A stretch of DNA of 64,000 nt from Neorhizobium petrolearium (lineage in GTDB: Bacteria > Pseudomonadota > Alphaproteobacteria > Rhizobiales > Rhizobiaceae). The position numbers were made by a program, and so were the translations under genes. This document shows positions 1 through 9,067 of the stretch, in pieces. Where the stretch lies: NCBI RefSeq assembly GCF_017873175.1, contig NZ_JAGGJW010000002.1, positions 372,001 to 436,000 on the forward strand, given 5' to 3'. The notes under the pieces were generated by a model. That model had not been told where the DNA came from. It ran no database searches and worked only from the letters and a program-made list of their open reading frames with translations. Every line of letters begins with the position of its first letter. The stretch's first letter is position 1.

Positions 1-426
1 CGACAGGAAATTGATGACAATGCCGGCGACGATCACGACCGAGATGAAGTGCGGCAGATAGACGATCGTCTGCGCCCAGCGCCTGGCGACGGCGTTTTGC
101 ACCTCATTGAACATCAGTGCGAGAATGATCGGTACAGGGAAGGCGAATATAAGCCCGAGCCCGCTGATGGTGATTGTATTCCAGAATGCCCTGATGAACA
201 TGTCGTTCTGGAACAGAGCCTCGAAATGGGCAAATCCGACCCAGGGACTACGCTCGATGCCGCGGAAGATCGAAAAATCCTTGAAGGCGATCAGAAGACC
301 GTACATGGGTTTGTAGAGGAACAGCGCAAACCAGATGATCATCGGGGCCAGCAGCAGATAGAGTTGCCAATCCCGCTGCAGGTCCTCTGCGTGGGTGCGT
401 AGCGCGTTACGAAATTTCTGCTTCAT
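1..426 (-). CDS. ABC transporter permease, LplB type (partial)
   Basis: The 142 codons visible from ATG at 426 read into the window edge, so the C-terminal half is missing. The product begins MKQKFRNAL, then has a hydrophobic segment at about residues 22-42 (LYLLLAPMIIWFALFLY) and a second at about 85-105, with a third starting near 125. This is the pattern of LplB/YtcP-type permeases that import oligosaccharides or aldouronates. It starts 9 bases after the stop of the ATPase gene and reads the same way, so the two should form one inner-membrane importer. The substrate cannot be told from the visible part. Confidence 0.85.
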   Translation of the reverse strand, partial: MKQKFRNALRTHAEDLQRDWQLYLLLAPMIIWFALFLYKPMYGLLIAFKDFSIFRGIERSPWVGFAHFEALFQNDMFIRAFWNTITISGLGLIFAFPVPIILALMFNEVQNAVARRWAQTIVYLPHFISVVIVAGIVINFLS

Positions 427-435
427 GATCTGCCC

Positions 436-1539
436 TCACGCTTCGGCTTTTAGCGTGCGACCGGTCGCAGCGTCGAAGATGTGAATGCGGGTACTATCGA
501 CACCCAGCCGGGAAACGGCATTCAGTTGGTGATTGGAATAAAGGGTTTCCTCCTTTGCGATAAACGACTGGCCGCCTGCCTTTCCGTGGAGGAGGGCTTC
601 GGCCCCAAGCGGCTCGACCAATTCGATCGCACATTCGAGCACATCGGGAGCGTTGTCTGTTCTGACCGACATGATTTCGGGGCGGATCCCAAGCTTGATC
701 GGCTGTCCATCCGTAGCGGCACGCGCGAAGACATCGGGAACGGCAAGACTTTGCCCGGACTGGCCGGCAAGCACGGCCTTCACCGCGCCATCCCGCTTGG
801 CGATAAAGGCATCGAGCAGGTTCATCGGCGGAGATCCGATAAAGCCCGCGACGAAGGTGTTCGCCGGCTCGAGAAAGACCTCCATGGGCGACCCGACCTG
901 CTCGATATTGCCGGAATTCATGATGACGATGCGATCGGCGAGCGTCATCGCTTCCACCTGATCGTGCGTCACGTAGATGCTGGTAGCCTTCATCCGCCGA
1001 TGGAGTTGCTTGATCTCGGCGCGCATGTAGGTGCGCAGCTTGGCATCGAGGTTGGAAAGCGGCTCATCGAACAGAAAGACCTTCGGCTTGCGGACAATCG
1101 CTCGCCCCATGGCGACGCGCTGACGCTGGCCTCCTGACAAGTCGGCGGGTTTGCGAGACAGGTAGTCGGTCAGGCCCAGGATCTGTGCCGCTTCCGAAAC
1201 CGCCTGGCTGATCACCTCACGGCGCTCTCCTCTCACACGCAGCCCGAAAGCAATGTTCTCCGCAACGCTGAGGTGGGGGTAAAGCGCATAGTTCTGGAAC
1301 ACCATCGCAACGTCGCGATCCTTCGGCGCGATCTTGTTGACCTCCCGGCCACCGATCGAGATCGTGCCTTCGGAGATGTCTTCCAATCCCGCCACCATGC
1401 GCAGCGTCGTGGACTTGCCGCACCCGGAAGGCCCGACGAGCACGACAAACTCTTCAGGCTGGATCGCCAGGTTGATACCGTGGACGACCTCGAAGGCGCC
1501 GTACCGTTTGATGACGTCACTGATCTGGACTGCAGACAT
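436..1539 (-). CDS. ABC transporter ATP-binding protein, MsmX/UgpC/MalK family
   Basis: This 367-residue ATPase powers a carbohydrate-type ABC importer on the cytoplasmic face of the membrane. Walker A is GPSGCGKST near residue 37, the signature LSGGQRQRVAMGRA is near 134, Walker B ending FLFDEP follows, and a switch His lies in YVTHDQ. The C-terminal 120 residues form the TOBE/MalK regulatory region usual for this subfamily, and the length is typical. It sits between a GntR regulator and an LplB-type permease on the same strand. The substrate-binding protein and second permease are presumably beyond the left edge. Substrate unknown; MsmX-like ATPases often serve several transporters. Confidence 0.92.
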   Translation of the reverse strand: MSAVQISDVIKRYGAFEVVHGINLAIQPEEFVVLVGPSGCGKSTTLRMVAGLEDISEGTISIGGREVNKIAPKDRDVAMVFQNYALYPHLSVAENIAFGLRVRGERREVISQAVSEAAQILGLTDYLSRKPADLSGGQRQRVAMGRAIVRKPKVFLFDEPLSNLDAKLRTYMRAEIKQLHRRMKATSIYVTHDQVEAMTLADRIVIMNSGNIEQVGSPMEVFLEPANTFVAGFIGSPPMNLLDAFIAKRDGAVKAVLAGQSGQSLAVPDVFARAATDGQPIKLGIRPEIMSVRTDNAPDVLECAIELVEPLGAEALLHGKAGGQSFIAKEETLYSNHQLNAVSRLGVDSTRIHIFDAATGRTLKAEA

Positions 1540-1569
1540 AAAAGGCCCCTCCTCAAAAGCCTTGGATGG

Positions 1570-2358
1570 TCAAGCGATCGTATTGGAGCCTCTTGCGACC
1601 CGCTTCTTGGTGACGCGCGTGTTGACCTGTTCGATGTAAGCCCAGATCTTCGGGTTCTTGGACAGTTCGGCGATCTTGGATTCGAGCGATCCGAGATGAC
1701 AGACAACAGCCTCCCGCGCCTGCTCGATGTCGCCAGACTCGATGCCAGCGACAATCTTCTCGTGCTCCTCGATCACCTTTTCAGTGCGGCGAACCGCGAA
1801 TACGCGCTTGAGATGGCGCATCCGGTCCATCTCGCCCTTGGCCTGATTGACCACGCTCCATGCGCCGGGAAGGCGGGCCGCTGCGAAGATCGTTCGGTGG
1901 AATTCCTCGTCCAGCAAAAAGAAATCGGTGAACTGCTCGCCCTTTGCGGCAGCGCGCTGCTGAACCAGGCAGGTTTTCAAACGCGCGATGTCTTCAAAAG
2001 AATGCCGCTTGGTTGCCTCGATGACAGCGCCTTCCTCCAGCTTGAAGCGGATGAAGCAGGCCTCCATGTAGCGCTGCACGTCGATCGGGGCGATGTATGT
2101 ACCTCCCTGCGGCACGACGATGACGAACCCCTCCTCCGCAAGCCGAATAATGGCTTCCCGCACGGGTGTCTTGCTGACATTCAGGAGTGTCGCGACCTCC
2201 TTTTCAGAAAGCGCGCGCCCCGGCAGAAGCTTCACCTCAACGATAAGCTTGCGCAGCAGAGCATGAATGCGATTAGTCATGTTGCCGCCAGGCGGCAACT
2301 CAAGGGGCGTAACGAGATCGGAGAGAGGTAGCGACGGGAATTCGACCGTATCCGACAT
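1570..2358 (-). CDS. GntR family transcriptional regulator (FCD subgroup)
   Basis: A 262-residue regulator with an N-terminal winged helix at about residues 28-95 (KEVATLLNVSKTPVREAIIRL is the helix-turn-helix region) and a C-terminal all-helical FCD ligand-binding domain at about 100-235, including the acidic and His residues (DEEFHR, EEHEKI) that usually bind a metal. It is first in a minus-strand set with the ABC ATPase and permease, so it most likely controls that transporter. Its promoter would lie in 2359-2638, shared with the divergent ferredoxin gene. The effector is unknown. Confidence 0.9.
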   Translation of the reverse strand: MSDTVEFPSLPLSDLVTPLELPPGGNMTNRIHALLRKLIVEVKLLPGRALSEKEVATLLNVSKTPVREAIIRLAEEGFVIVVPQGGTYIAPIDVQRYMEACFIRFKLEEGAVIEATKRHSFEDIARLKTCLVQQRAAAKGEQFTDFFLLDEEFHRTIFAAARLPGAWSVVNQAKGEMDRMRHLKRVFAVRRTEKVIEEHEKIVAGIESGDIEQAREAVVCHLGSLESKIAELSKNPKIWAYIEQVNTRVTKKRVARGSNTIA

Positions 2359-2638
2359 ATCAAATCCACAACTGAGATATTAGTTTCTGGCTTGATATCT
2401 TGGAGGTTCTCGACTGTCAATAGACTCCCATGGATGAGAAGTTGCCTGGGACAAGACTGGCGCCTTCCAATGCATGCGCATCATCGCGGCTTCGCATACG
2501 AGATGAGATGATCGGCCGGGGCCGGTCCGCAGCTTCGCCTGTTGCCAAAATTCGAACAGAGCAAGCGAAAGATAGCACTTTTCGGCAACACAAACGTTTG
2601 AGATATTTCGGAAAATTCCCGGCAGGATCGAGACTGCG

Positions 2639-2974
2639 ATGGCCTACATCATTACCGAACCCTGCATCGACGTGAAGGACGGCGCCTGTACCGCAGCCTG
2701 TCCCGTCGACTGCATCTATGAGGGGGGGCGGATGTTTTACATCCACCCCGACGAATGCATCAACTGCGGCCTCTGTCTGTCGATCTGTCCGGTGGATGCC
2801 ATCGCTTACGACGAAGAAGCGACAGAGGCGCAGAAGAGGTTCATTCCGGTCAATCGCGATTACTTTGGCCCCGGGATCACGGCACTCGGCTCTCCCGGTG
2901 GCTGGGACAAGAGCCGTACGACGGCCAAGGATCACCCGCTGGTTATGAGTGCATCGAAGACGGCAATCCGGTAG
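2639..2974 (+). CDS. 7Fe-type ferredoxin ([3Fe-4S][4Fe-4S])
   Basis: A 111-residue cytoplasmic electron carrier. By comparison with Azotobacter FdI, C9, C17 and C50 should bind a [3Fe-4S] cluster and C21, C40, C43 and C46 a [4Fe-4S] cluster; the position matching the extra N-terminal Cys of 8Fe ferredoxins is Val12, as in many 7Fe ferredoxins. C25 would be the free cysteine. The C-terminal 50 residues form the usual extension. The gene stands alone, divergent from the GntR regulator and convergent with a LysR gene, so its redox partner cannot be named from context. Confidence 0.93.
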   Translation: MAYIITEPCIDVKDGACTAACPVDCIYEGGRMFYIHPDECINCGLCLSICPVDAIAYDEEATEAQKRFIPVNRDYFGPGITALGSPGGWDKSRTTAKDHPLVMSASKTAIR

Positions 2975-3141
2975 GCCGATTTTCAATCAGGCTGCTACGA
3001 GCAGCGCTTCGCGATCCCGAGACCATCAGGCCCGGGTTGGAGCCGAATGTGTCGGCAGCTTTAGCAATAGGCACGTGTCACCACATCAAGCTTGCGGCAG
3101 CGGTCTCTCTCGACGATGACGCGGTAGGTCCGCTTCCGCCG

Positions 3142-4065
3142 TCACCGTCTGATAACCTCCGCGATCTGTTCCGCAAATTTTTCGAGATCGGTGCTCATGG
3201 CCTCGATCACCGCCTCCGTGGCATGGGTGAGCTGCCTCTCTCGAGGTGCCACTATCCCGACCTCCATATTCTGCAGCCGGGAGCCGGCGATCGGGAGTGC
3301 CACCACTTCACCCGCATTCAGCTCCTTCAACAGGCCAAGAGGCGTGAAGAAGGCGACCCCTTCTCCCGAAAGAATCAGCGGCTTCAGCATCATCTGGTTG
3401 TTCGTCGCCACGAAGGTGCGCCCGACGCGGTCCAGTGCGGCAAGTTCCACGGCAATCATGGAACTCATCACCTCGTTATCGAGCTGCAGCAGCAGCTTGA
3501 ATTGCGCACATTCCTGCAATGTCACGCTTTTTTGCCGGGCGAGCGGATGGTGACGCGCAACGATTGCCATCAGCGGCATGCGTACGCCGTATACGAGCTT
3601 GATATCGTGCGGTCGCGCCAGATCGAAGGTAACGCCGATATCGCAATCGCCATCGGCAACGAAATGAAAGATGTTGTTGAAGTTGTCCGCCCGGATGCGG
3701 AAGTCGACGGCCGGGTTCTTCTGATGGAAACCCACCACGAATTCCGGCAGGAACTGCACCGTGAGGCTATCGAGACAGGCGATATGCACCCGGCCCGTGC
3801 GCTTCCCCTGCAGGTCGCCGAGATCGGATTTCATGATCTCGTAGTGCTGCATTGTTTCCTTGGCATGCTTCAGGACCACCTTACCGGCGGCGGTCAGGCG
3901 CAGACCATCCGAAAAGCGCTCGAACAATGGAGTGCCGAGTTCGTCTTCAAGCTTACGGATTTGCCGGCTCACCGCCGAGGTCGCCACGTGCAACTCCTCG
4001 GACGCCTTCCGGATGGAGCCGGAGCGCGCGACTTCGATGAAATACTTCAGGATGCTGGCGTGCAT
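3142..4065 (-). CDS. LysR family transcriptional regulator
   Basis: A 307-residue LysR protein. The helix-turn-helix is at about residues 17-40 (SIRKASEELHVATSAVSRQI) followed by the conserved FERFSDGLRLT wing, and residues 90-295 form the periplasmic-binding-like effector domain. It starts 35 bases downstream of the enoyl-CoA hydratase gene on the same strand, so it may be the last gene of the ABC/CoA operon and regulate it. The inducer is unknown. Confidence 0.92.
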   Translation of the reverse strand: MHASILKYFIEVARSGSIRKASEELHVATSAVSRQIRKLEDELGTPLFERFSDGLRLTAAGKVVLKHAKETMQHYEIMKSDLGDLQGKRTGRVHIACLDSLTVQFLPEFVVGFHQKNPAVDFRIRADNFNNIFHFVADGDCDIGVTFDLARPHDIKLVYGVRMPLMAIVARHHPLARQKSVTLQECAQFKLLLQLDNEVMSSMIAVELAALDRVGRTFVATNNQMMLKPLILSGEGVAFFTPLGLLKELNAGEVVALPIAGSRLQNMEVGIVAPRERQLTHATEAVIEAMSTDLEKFAEQIAEVIRR

Positions 4066-4100
4066 GAATGTCCCCCAATATCCCGAAATTCATACCATGC

Positions 4101-4877
4101 TCATCGGCCTCGCCAAACCGGAGCGCGTTTTTCGCGGAAAGCCGCCACACCTTCCATGGCATCCTCGCTCTGGAGGGCGCGGACGAGTGCCGGGGTACGC
4201 AATCCCTGCGCTTCGGCAGGACTAAGGTGACCGGTGCGGTTCACCGTCTGCTTGATCGCTTTCAGGGAAAGAGGAGCGCAGGCGATAATCTCGCTCACCC
4301 AACGGTCCACGGCTGCATCGAGCTCTTCGTAGGGAACGATCTCGTTCACGATGCCGAAGCCATGCATCTCTGCTGCGGTGAACTGTCGACCGGTCAGCAT
4401 CACCGCCATAGCCTGGTTATGGGCGATTTTCCGCTGCAGCAAAATCATCCCGCCGTCGAGCGGCATGCGCCCGACACGGGCTTCCGGCAGACCGAATTTC
4501 GCCGTATCCGCCGCGATCACGATGTCACAGCCGAGCACCATCTCGAAGCCGCCGCCGAGCGCATAACCATTGACGCGGGCGATTACCGGCACGTCGAGCG
4601 ACCTGCGGAAGGCGAGGCCGCCGAATCCGTTCACCCGGCTTTCTGCCCAGTATTCGAGGCCGGTCTTCGTGCCACTGCCTTTAAGGTCGGCTCCAGTACA
4701 GAAGGCCTTGCTTCCACTGCCGGTCAGTACCACGCAGGAGATGTCATCGCGAGCTTCGATCTCGGTCCAGATGGCTTCGAGCTCCTGCTCGGTCGCCGCA
4801 TCCACGGCATTCATTCGATCCGGACGATCAAGGGTAACGCGCGCCACCCGGTTCTCGACGGAAAATCCGACTGTCAT
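4101..4877 (-). CDS. Enoyl-CoA hydratase/isomerase (crotonase) family protein
   Basis: A 258-residue crotonase-fold enzyme. The oxyanion-hole segments are visible as ADLKGSGTK near residue 63 and NGYALGGGFEMVLGCD near 105; E111-region and Glu near 130 (LPEARVG) match hydratases such as carnitinyl-CoA dehydratase CaiD. Its ATG overlaps the stop of the CoA-transferase gene by four bases (ATGA), so the two are co-translated. The expected job is hydration or dehydration of a CoA thioester made by the neighbouring transferase. Substrate unidentified; a CaiD-like role is possible but carnitine is not shown. Confidence 0.9.
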   Translation of the reverse strand: MTVGFSVENRVARVTLDRPDRMNAVDAATEQELEAIWTEIEARDDISCVVLTGSGSKAFCTGADLKGSGTKTGLEYWAESRVNGFGGLAFRRSLDVPVIARVNGYALGGGFEMVLGCDIVIAADTAKFGLPEARVGRMPLDGGMILLQRKIAHNQAMAVMLTGRQFTAAEMHGFGIVNEIVPYEELDAAVDRWVSEIIACAPLSLKAIKQTVNRTGHLSPAEAQGLRTPALVRALQSEDAMEGVAAFREKRAPVWRGR

Positions 4878-6031
4878 GCCGCATCTCCGCGCTCGGCTTC
4901 GAGCGATGCAAGAATCTCGTCATTGTGCTGGCCGAGACCTGGCGGCGGGATGCGAACCGAAACCGGTGCTGCCGACATGTCGATCGGCGAGCCGATCAGC
5001 CGGATGGGACCGGCCGCCGTTTCACCTGCCTCCAGGATCATCTTGTTGATGATCGTCTGTTCATCCTCCAATGCCTCGGCAAGGTTGCGGACGGGGGCGC
5101 ACAGAATATCCACCTCCTCCAGCCGCTTCAGCCAATGGGCGTTGCTGTTCTTCGCGAAATTCTCGCGAAAGATCGCCTGCAGTTCCGGTCGATGCTCCAT
5201 CTGAGCGTCGAAATCCCTGTACCGCGGCTGCTGAGACAGGTCCTCGATATCGAGCGCGTTGCAGATGTCCTGAAGCGGATTCTGCTTGAAAGCGCCGACC
5301 ATGACGATCGCGCCATCCGTGGTGTCGAACACGCCGGTTAACGGAAAGGCGCCCCAGTTGAGGTCCTTTTTGCGCATCATGTGCGCCGCACCTTCCTGCA
5401 TCTGCATCGCCAGCATGGAATTATAGAGGCTAACGGCCACCTGCTGCCCTTCGCCGGTCTTTTCCCTGTGCAGGAGTGCAAGCAGGATGCCCTGGACGAG
5501 ATGCATGCCGGCGGAGTAGTCGGCAAGCGGCGTCGCGTAGATGGAGGTCGGATGGCTGCTGTCGGATTTGCGCCGCATCACTCCCGAGAGCGCCTGGGCG
5601 AGGATATCCTGTCCACCCTTGTGCTGGTAGGGGCCGATTAGTCCGAAGCCGGTACCGACCGCATAGATCAACCGCTTGTTGATCTTCTTCAGATCACCGT
5701 AGCCGAAGCCCATCCGTTCCATGACGCCGGGACGGAAGTTGTTGACGACAACGTCCGCCTCCGCGATCAAGGCAAGCACGGCATCGCGCGCTTCCTTGAG
5801 TTTAAGGTCCAGAGCCAGGCTCTTCTTGTTGCGGTTTAGCGAGCAGAAGACCGGATTGTTGAGGCCATCCGGATCTGAACCGAGCGACCAGCGCGACAGG
5901 TCGCCGATCTTGGCTTTCTCGATCTTGATGACCTCGGCGCCGTAGTCGGCCAGCGTCTGCGTGCAGCAGGGACCGAGCATGACCTGCGTGAAATCGATCA
6001 CGCGGACGCCGTCGAGTGGGAGAGGATTCAT
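4874..6031 (-). CDS. CaiB/BaiF family CoA-transferase
   Basis: A 385-residue family III CoA-transferase. The N-terminus LPLDGVRVIDFTQVMLGP and the following GAEVIKIEK are family hallmarks, and GDLSRW should hold the catalytic Asp region near residue 170 (ALADYSAGMH). The open frame extends upstream, but the ATG at 6031 overlaps the FAD dehydrogenase stop (ATGA) and gives the normal family N-terminus, so I chose it. It probably activates the imported carboxylate by moving CoA from a donor. Another family III transferase lies at 15273-16502, about 30% like it by eye in the N-terminal motifs only. Confidence 0.92.
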   Translation of the reverse strand: MNPLPLDGVRVIDFTQVMLGPCCTQTLADYGAEVIKIEKAKIGDLSRWSLGSDPDGLNNPVFCSLNRNKKSLALDLKLKEARDAVLALIAEADVVVNNFRPGVMERMGFGYGDLKKINKRLIYAVGTGFGLIGPYQHKGGQDILAQALSGVMRRKSDSSHPTSIYATPLADYSAGMHLVQGILLALLHREKTGEGQQVAVSLYNSMLAMQMQEGAAHMMRKKDLNWGAFPLTGVFDTTDGAIVMVGAFKQNPLQDICNALDIEDLSQQPRYRDFDAQMEHRPELQAIFRENFAKNSNAHWLKRLEEVDILCAPVRNLAEALEDEQTIINKMILEAGETAAGPIRLIGSPIDMSAAPVSVRIPPPGLGQHNDEILASLEAERGDAA

Positions 6032-7386
6032 TCCGCAGCCTCCAGGAATGTTGCATTTTCGGACGGGATGTCGCCGGGATCGGCACCCTGCGCCCGCATC
6101 TGTTTCCGGATCGCGCGAATATCGGCTTTCCTGACGGTGGTTCCGGCATTGAGCGCCACTGTGGCGGCGACGCCCGCGGCCTCGCCCATGGCCATGCAAG
6201 GCGGGATTTCGCGGCTCGATTTTTGTGCCTGCGGCGTTGCCGAATAGTGACGCCCGGCGACGATGAGCTGATCGACTTCACGCGGCAGCATCGACCGGTA
6301 AGGCGTATAATAGTCGCGGCCACGGCAGACTGTGTCGGCAAAATGAACGCGGTTCATGACGTCGTCCTTCGTCACGACATATTCGCCCTCAAGCAGCCGC
6401 GTCTGGCGCACACCCGTCTGCGGCGCGAAATCCACCACATAGGCGTTTTCGAATCCCGGCATCGTTTCCCGGGCGAAATCGAGCAGCCGACCGATGCGGG
6501 CACGGCCTTCGAGTTCGGCCTTGGTGAGGTCCTCGGTCTTGAGACCGGAGAGGTTCGGCATATGGGGGCAGTTCAGCCAGACGACGCCGGGCAGCGGGGT
6601 CTTCAGCCACCAGAAGGACCAGCAACCGCCGATCAGGCGCTTGGCCTCATGGTCGATCTTCTTGAAGGCTTCGGGTTCTTCGAACTCAAAACGCTCGGCC
6701 GCATCCGTATCGACGCCGCCCCAGCGGGAGACGGTCGTCAGGATGAAGTTTGATTCCACATGCGAGGCGCCGGCAGAAGCGGCAACATCAAGGTCACCCG
6801 TCGTGTCGATGACGACATCGCCAAGGATCGCTTCCATGCCCGACTTGGTCTGGCAAATGACGCCCTTGATGGTCTTGCCTTCCATGATGGCGGAGGAGAA
6901 CCAGCTATGGGCTCTGAGCTTCACGCCGGCTTCCGTCAGCACGTCATAGGAAGCGCGCTTGAAGCCGTCGGGGTCAAAGGCGGCGGAAAAGCAGATCGGG
7001 TGCGGCATGGACTGGGTGTGGAAGTCGAAGAGGCCCCAGCGCGCCCAGCGTCGCCAGGCTTCCGGTGTCTCGCGGATGTCGAGTTCGCGATCGCGACCGG
7101 TCGGCGTAACGCAGAGGTCCCATTTCTTCATCCGCTCGATCATCTCCATGCAGATGCCCTGCACGGTGACCTCAAGTCCGTTGATCATATCGTCAAGCAC
7201 CAGCACCATGCCGCCGGCGGCAAGTCCGCCGACATAGGGGTAGCGTTCAAGCAGCGTCACCTTGGCACCGTTGCGGGCTGCGGAAACCGCCGCGGAAATG
7301 CCCGCAGGTCCCCCGCCGACGACCACCACATCGGAACGGTCGACCACTGCGACGTCGCGCGCCGCCTGAAGAATTGTCTGTTGCAT
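6028..7386 (-). CDS. FAD-dependent oxidoreductase (FAD_oxidored type)
   Basis: A 452-residue flavoprotein. The dinucleotide-binding motif VVVGGGPAGISAAVSAARNG starts near residue 20 and is followed by the ribose-binding acidic position in LLERYPYVGG. A second FAD-contacting motif, DTTGDLDVAA, is near residue 200, and AGRHYSATPQAQ near 395 is the C-terminal flavin site. This is the pattern of the PF12831-like oxidoreductases. Its gene overlaps the CoA-transferase by four bases and follows the ABC permease by 42 bases, so it should oxidise or desaturate the compound brought in by the importer. The reaction is not identifiable. Confidence 0.88.
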   Translation of the reverse strand: MQQTILQAARDVAVVDRSDVVVVGGGPAGISAAVSAARNGAKVTLLERYPYVGGLAAGGMVLVLDDMINGLEVTVQGICMEMIERMKKWDLCVTPTGRDRELDIRETPEAWRRWARWGLFDFHTQSMPHPICFSAAFDPDGFKRASYDVLTEAGVKLRAHSWFSSAIMEGKTIKGVICQTKSGMEAILGDVVIDTTGDLDVAASAGASHVESNFILTTVSRWGGVDTDAAERFEFEEPEAFKKIDHEAKRLIGGCWSFWWLKTPLPGVVWLNCPHMPNLSGLKTEDLTKAELEGRARIGRLLDFARETMPGFENAYVVDFAPQTGVRQTRLLEGEYVVTKDDVMNRVHFADTVCRGRDYYTPYRSMLPREVDQLIVAGRHYSATPQAQKSSREIPPCMAMGEAAGVAATVALNAGTTVRKADIRAIRKQMRAQGADPGDIPSENATFLEAAE

Positions 7387-7428
7387 TGGTTCAAACTCCC
7401 AGGGAACCGGATCAGAGGACGGTCGGGT

Positions 7429-8250
7429 TTAATGCGAGCCGGCCGGCTTCCAGCGGATCATCCGGGCCTCGATCACCGAGACGATGAAGAAGAGGACGAC
7501 CGCAAGGGCCGCGGCGATCACGACGGTCGCGTAGAGCAGCGGTGAACGGAAATTATAGGTTGCCTCGATGATGACCGCCCCAAGCCCGAAGCTGGAGCCG
7601 ATCCATTCGGCGACGATCGCCCCCATGACGCTGCTGGTCGCGGCGATCTTCAGAGCCGCAAACAGGAACGGCATGGAACTAGGCAGTCGCACTTTCCAGA
7701 GGATTTCGCTGTTGCTGGCCGAAAGCACTCGCATCAGGTCGAGCATGGCCGGGCTTGCGGATTTCAGGCCCTGCACCATGTTGACGAGCGTCGGGAAGAA
7801 GCAGATCAGCCCGGCGATGATGATTTTCGGCGCAAGTCCATTGCCGAAGATCAGCACGAGGATGGGCGCCAGCGCGATGATCGGGATCGCCTTGATGAAG
7901 ACCGCGATCGGATAGAAGGCCTTTTCCGCCGTCGAGCTGTGTACGAACCAGATCGCCAGCAGGATCGCGACGAGATTGCCGAAGAAGAAGCCAAGCACCG
8001 CCTCGAGCAATGTCGGCAACATGTTCGTCCAGAGAATTCCGGCATTCTGCTGGAAAGCATAGGCGACATCGATCGGGCTCGGCGCCATGAAGGTCGGGAT
8101 CTTGAAGACCCAGACAACCAACTGCCAGAGAACGATGAGGCCCATGGCAGCGGAAATCGCCGGCATGTGCCTGGCGAACACGCCCGCCGTGGCGTCGAGA
8201 AGCGCGATCTTGCGCTCCGTATCGACCCGGGATGAGACGACCTGGCTCAT
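7429..8250 (-). CDS. ABC transporter permease, NitT/TauT (SsuC/TauC) family
   Basis: A 273-residue inner-membrane permease with about six hydrophobic segments and the family EAA-type loop ([20 protein letters not shown] near residue 165). I chose ATG at 8250: it overlaps the ATPase stop (ATGA) and lies 7 bases after a GGAGG box, whereas the ATG six bases upstream is too close to that box. It pairs with the ATPase at 8247-9062 and the binding protein at 9068-10102. The family carries sulfonates, nitrate, pyrimidine precursors and aromatic acids. Confidence 0.92.
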   Translation of the reverse strand: MSQVVSSRVDTERKIALLDATAGVFARHMPAISAAMGLIVLWQLVVWVFKIPTFMAPSPIDVAYAFQQNAGILWTNMLPTLLEAVLGFFFGNLVAILLAIWFVHSSTAEKAFYPIAVFIKAIPIIALAPILVLIFGNGLAPKIIIAGLICFFPTLVNMVQGLKSASPAMLDLMRVLSASNSEILWKVRLPSSMPFLFAALKIAATSSVMGAIVAEWIGSSFGLGAVIIEATYNFRSPLLYATVVIAAALAVVLFFIVSVIEARMIRWKPAGSH

Positions 8251-9062
8251 AGGCATTCCTCCAGGAGGCCACGCAGATGCGCGGTGACCTTGATGAACTC
8301 CACCGTGTCGCGCGCTGCGAGCGAACGGGGGAACGGCAGTTCCACCTTCATGAACTCCTTGACCCGACCGGGATGCGCCTGAAGCATCAGGACGTTCTGG
8401 CCGAGGAAAGCGGCTTCCGGAATGGAATGGGTGACGAACAGGATCGTCGTTCCCGTCTCCTGCCAGACGCGCAACAATTCCTCGTTCAACCGGTCGCGGG
8501 TGATCTCGTCGAGGGCACCGAACGGTTCGTCCATCAGGAGAATGCGCGGCCGGGTGATGAGCGCACGGGCGATCGCCACGCGCTGCCGCATGCCGCCGGA
8601 AAGCTCGTGAGGAAGCGCATTTTCGCGCCCCTTCAGACCGACCATGGCCAGTAGTTCATGCGGGTCCGCATGGTCGCCGGTTTGGGCGTGCTTGCCGACT
8701 TCCAGTGGCAGCCGCACATTGTCGAGCACGGTTCGCCAGGGCAAGAGGGTCGCATCCTGGAAGACGAAGGCGAAGTCACGACCTTCACGCGCTTCCTGCG
8801 GACTGCGGCCGAACACGGAAATCGATCCGTCGCTGATATGCACGAGATCAGCCACGCATCTCAGAAGCGTCGACTTCCCGCAGCCGGAAGGACCGAGCAT
8901 GGTGACGAAGGCACCTTCCGGAATCTCCACGGAAACATCGGATAGTGCGGTGAATTCGTTGTTCCTGTCGCCGAACCGGACGGAGAGGTTCCGGATCGAA
9001 ACCGCCGTGGCGGCCGGCTCGGTGCGTGGAACGTTCGGCTTCAACTGCGCCGCTCCCAACAT
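8247..9062 (-). CDS. ABC transporter ATP-binding protein, NitT/TauT (SsuB/TauB) family
   Basis: A 271-residue ATPase with Walker [10 protein letters not shown] near residue 58, signature [15 protein letters not shown] near 155, Walker [17 protein letters not shown] and the switch FVTHSIPEA. It overlaps the permease gene by four bases and begins six bases after the binding-protein gene. The set is a complete importer, placed ahead of a dehydrogenase and CoA-chemistry genes in the same operon. Confidence 0.93.
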   Translation of the reverse strand: MLGAAQLKPNVPRTEPAATAVSIRNLSVRFGDRNNEFTALSDVSVEIPEGAFVTMLGPSGCGKSTLLRCVADLVHISDGSISVFGRSPQEAREGRDFAFVFQDATLLPWRTVLDNVRLPLEVGKHAQTGDHADPHELLAMVGLKGRENALPHELSGGMRQRVAIARALITRPRILLMDEPFGALDEITRDRLNEELLRVWQETGTTILFVTHSIPEAAFLGQNVLMLQAHPGRVKEFMKVELPFPRSLAARDTVEFIKVTAHLRGLLEECL

Positions 9063-9067
9063 TGCGA

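Noticed and set aside
1273..2331. Long open frame opposite the ABC ATPase and GntR genes
   Set aside because: Both genes on the minus strand have clear motifs and ribosome-binding sites; the plus-strand frame has neither.
2755..4230. Long open frame on the plus strand across the ferredoxin and LysR genes
   Set aside because: It is mostly antisense of the LysR gene and out of frame with the ferredoxin; the encoded peptide has no family motifs and is rich in Arg/His as antisense frames of GC-rich genes are.
4068..5204. Long open frame opposite the enoyl-CoA hydratase and CoA-transferase genes
   Set aside because: Antisense of two well-supported overlapping genes; no recognisable domain.
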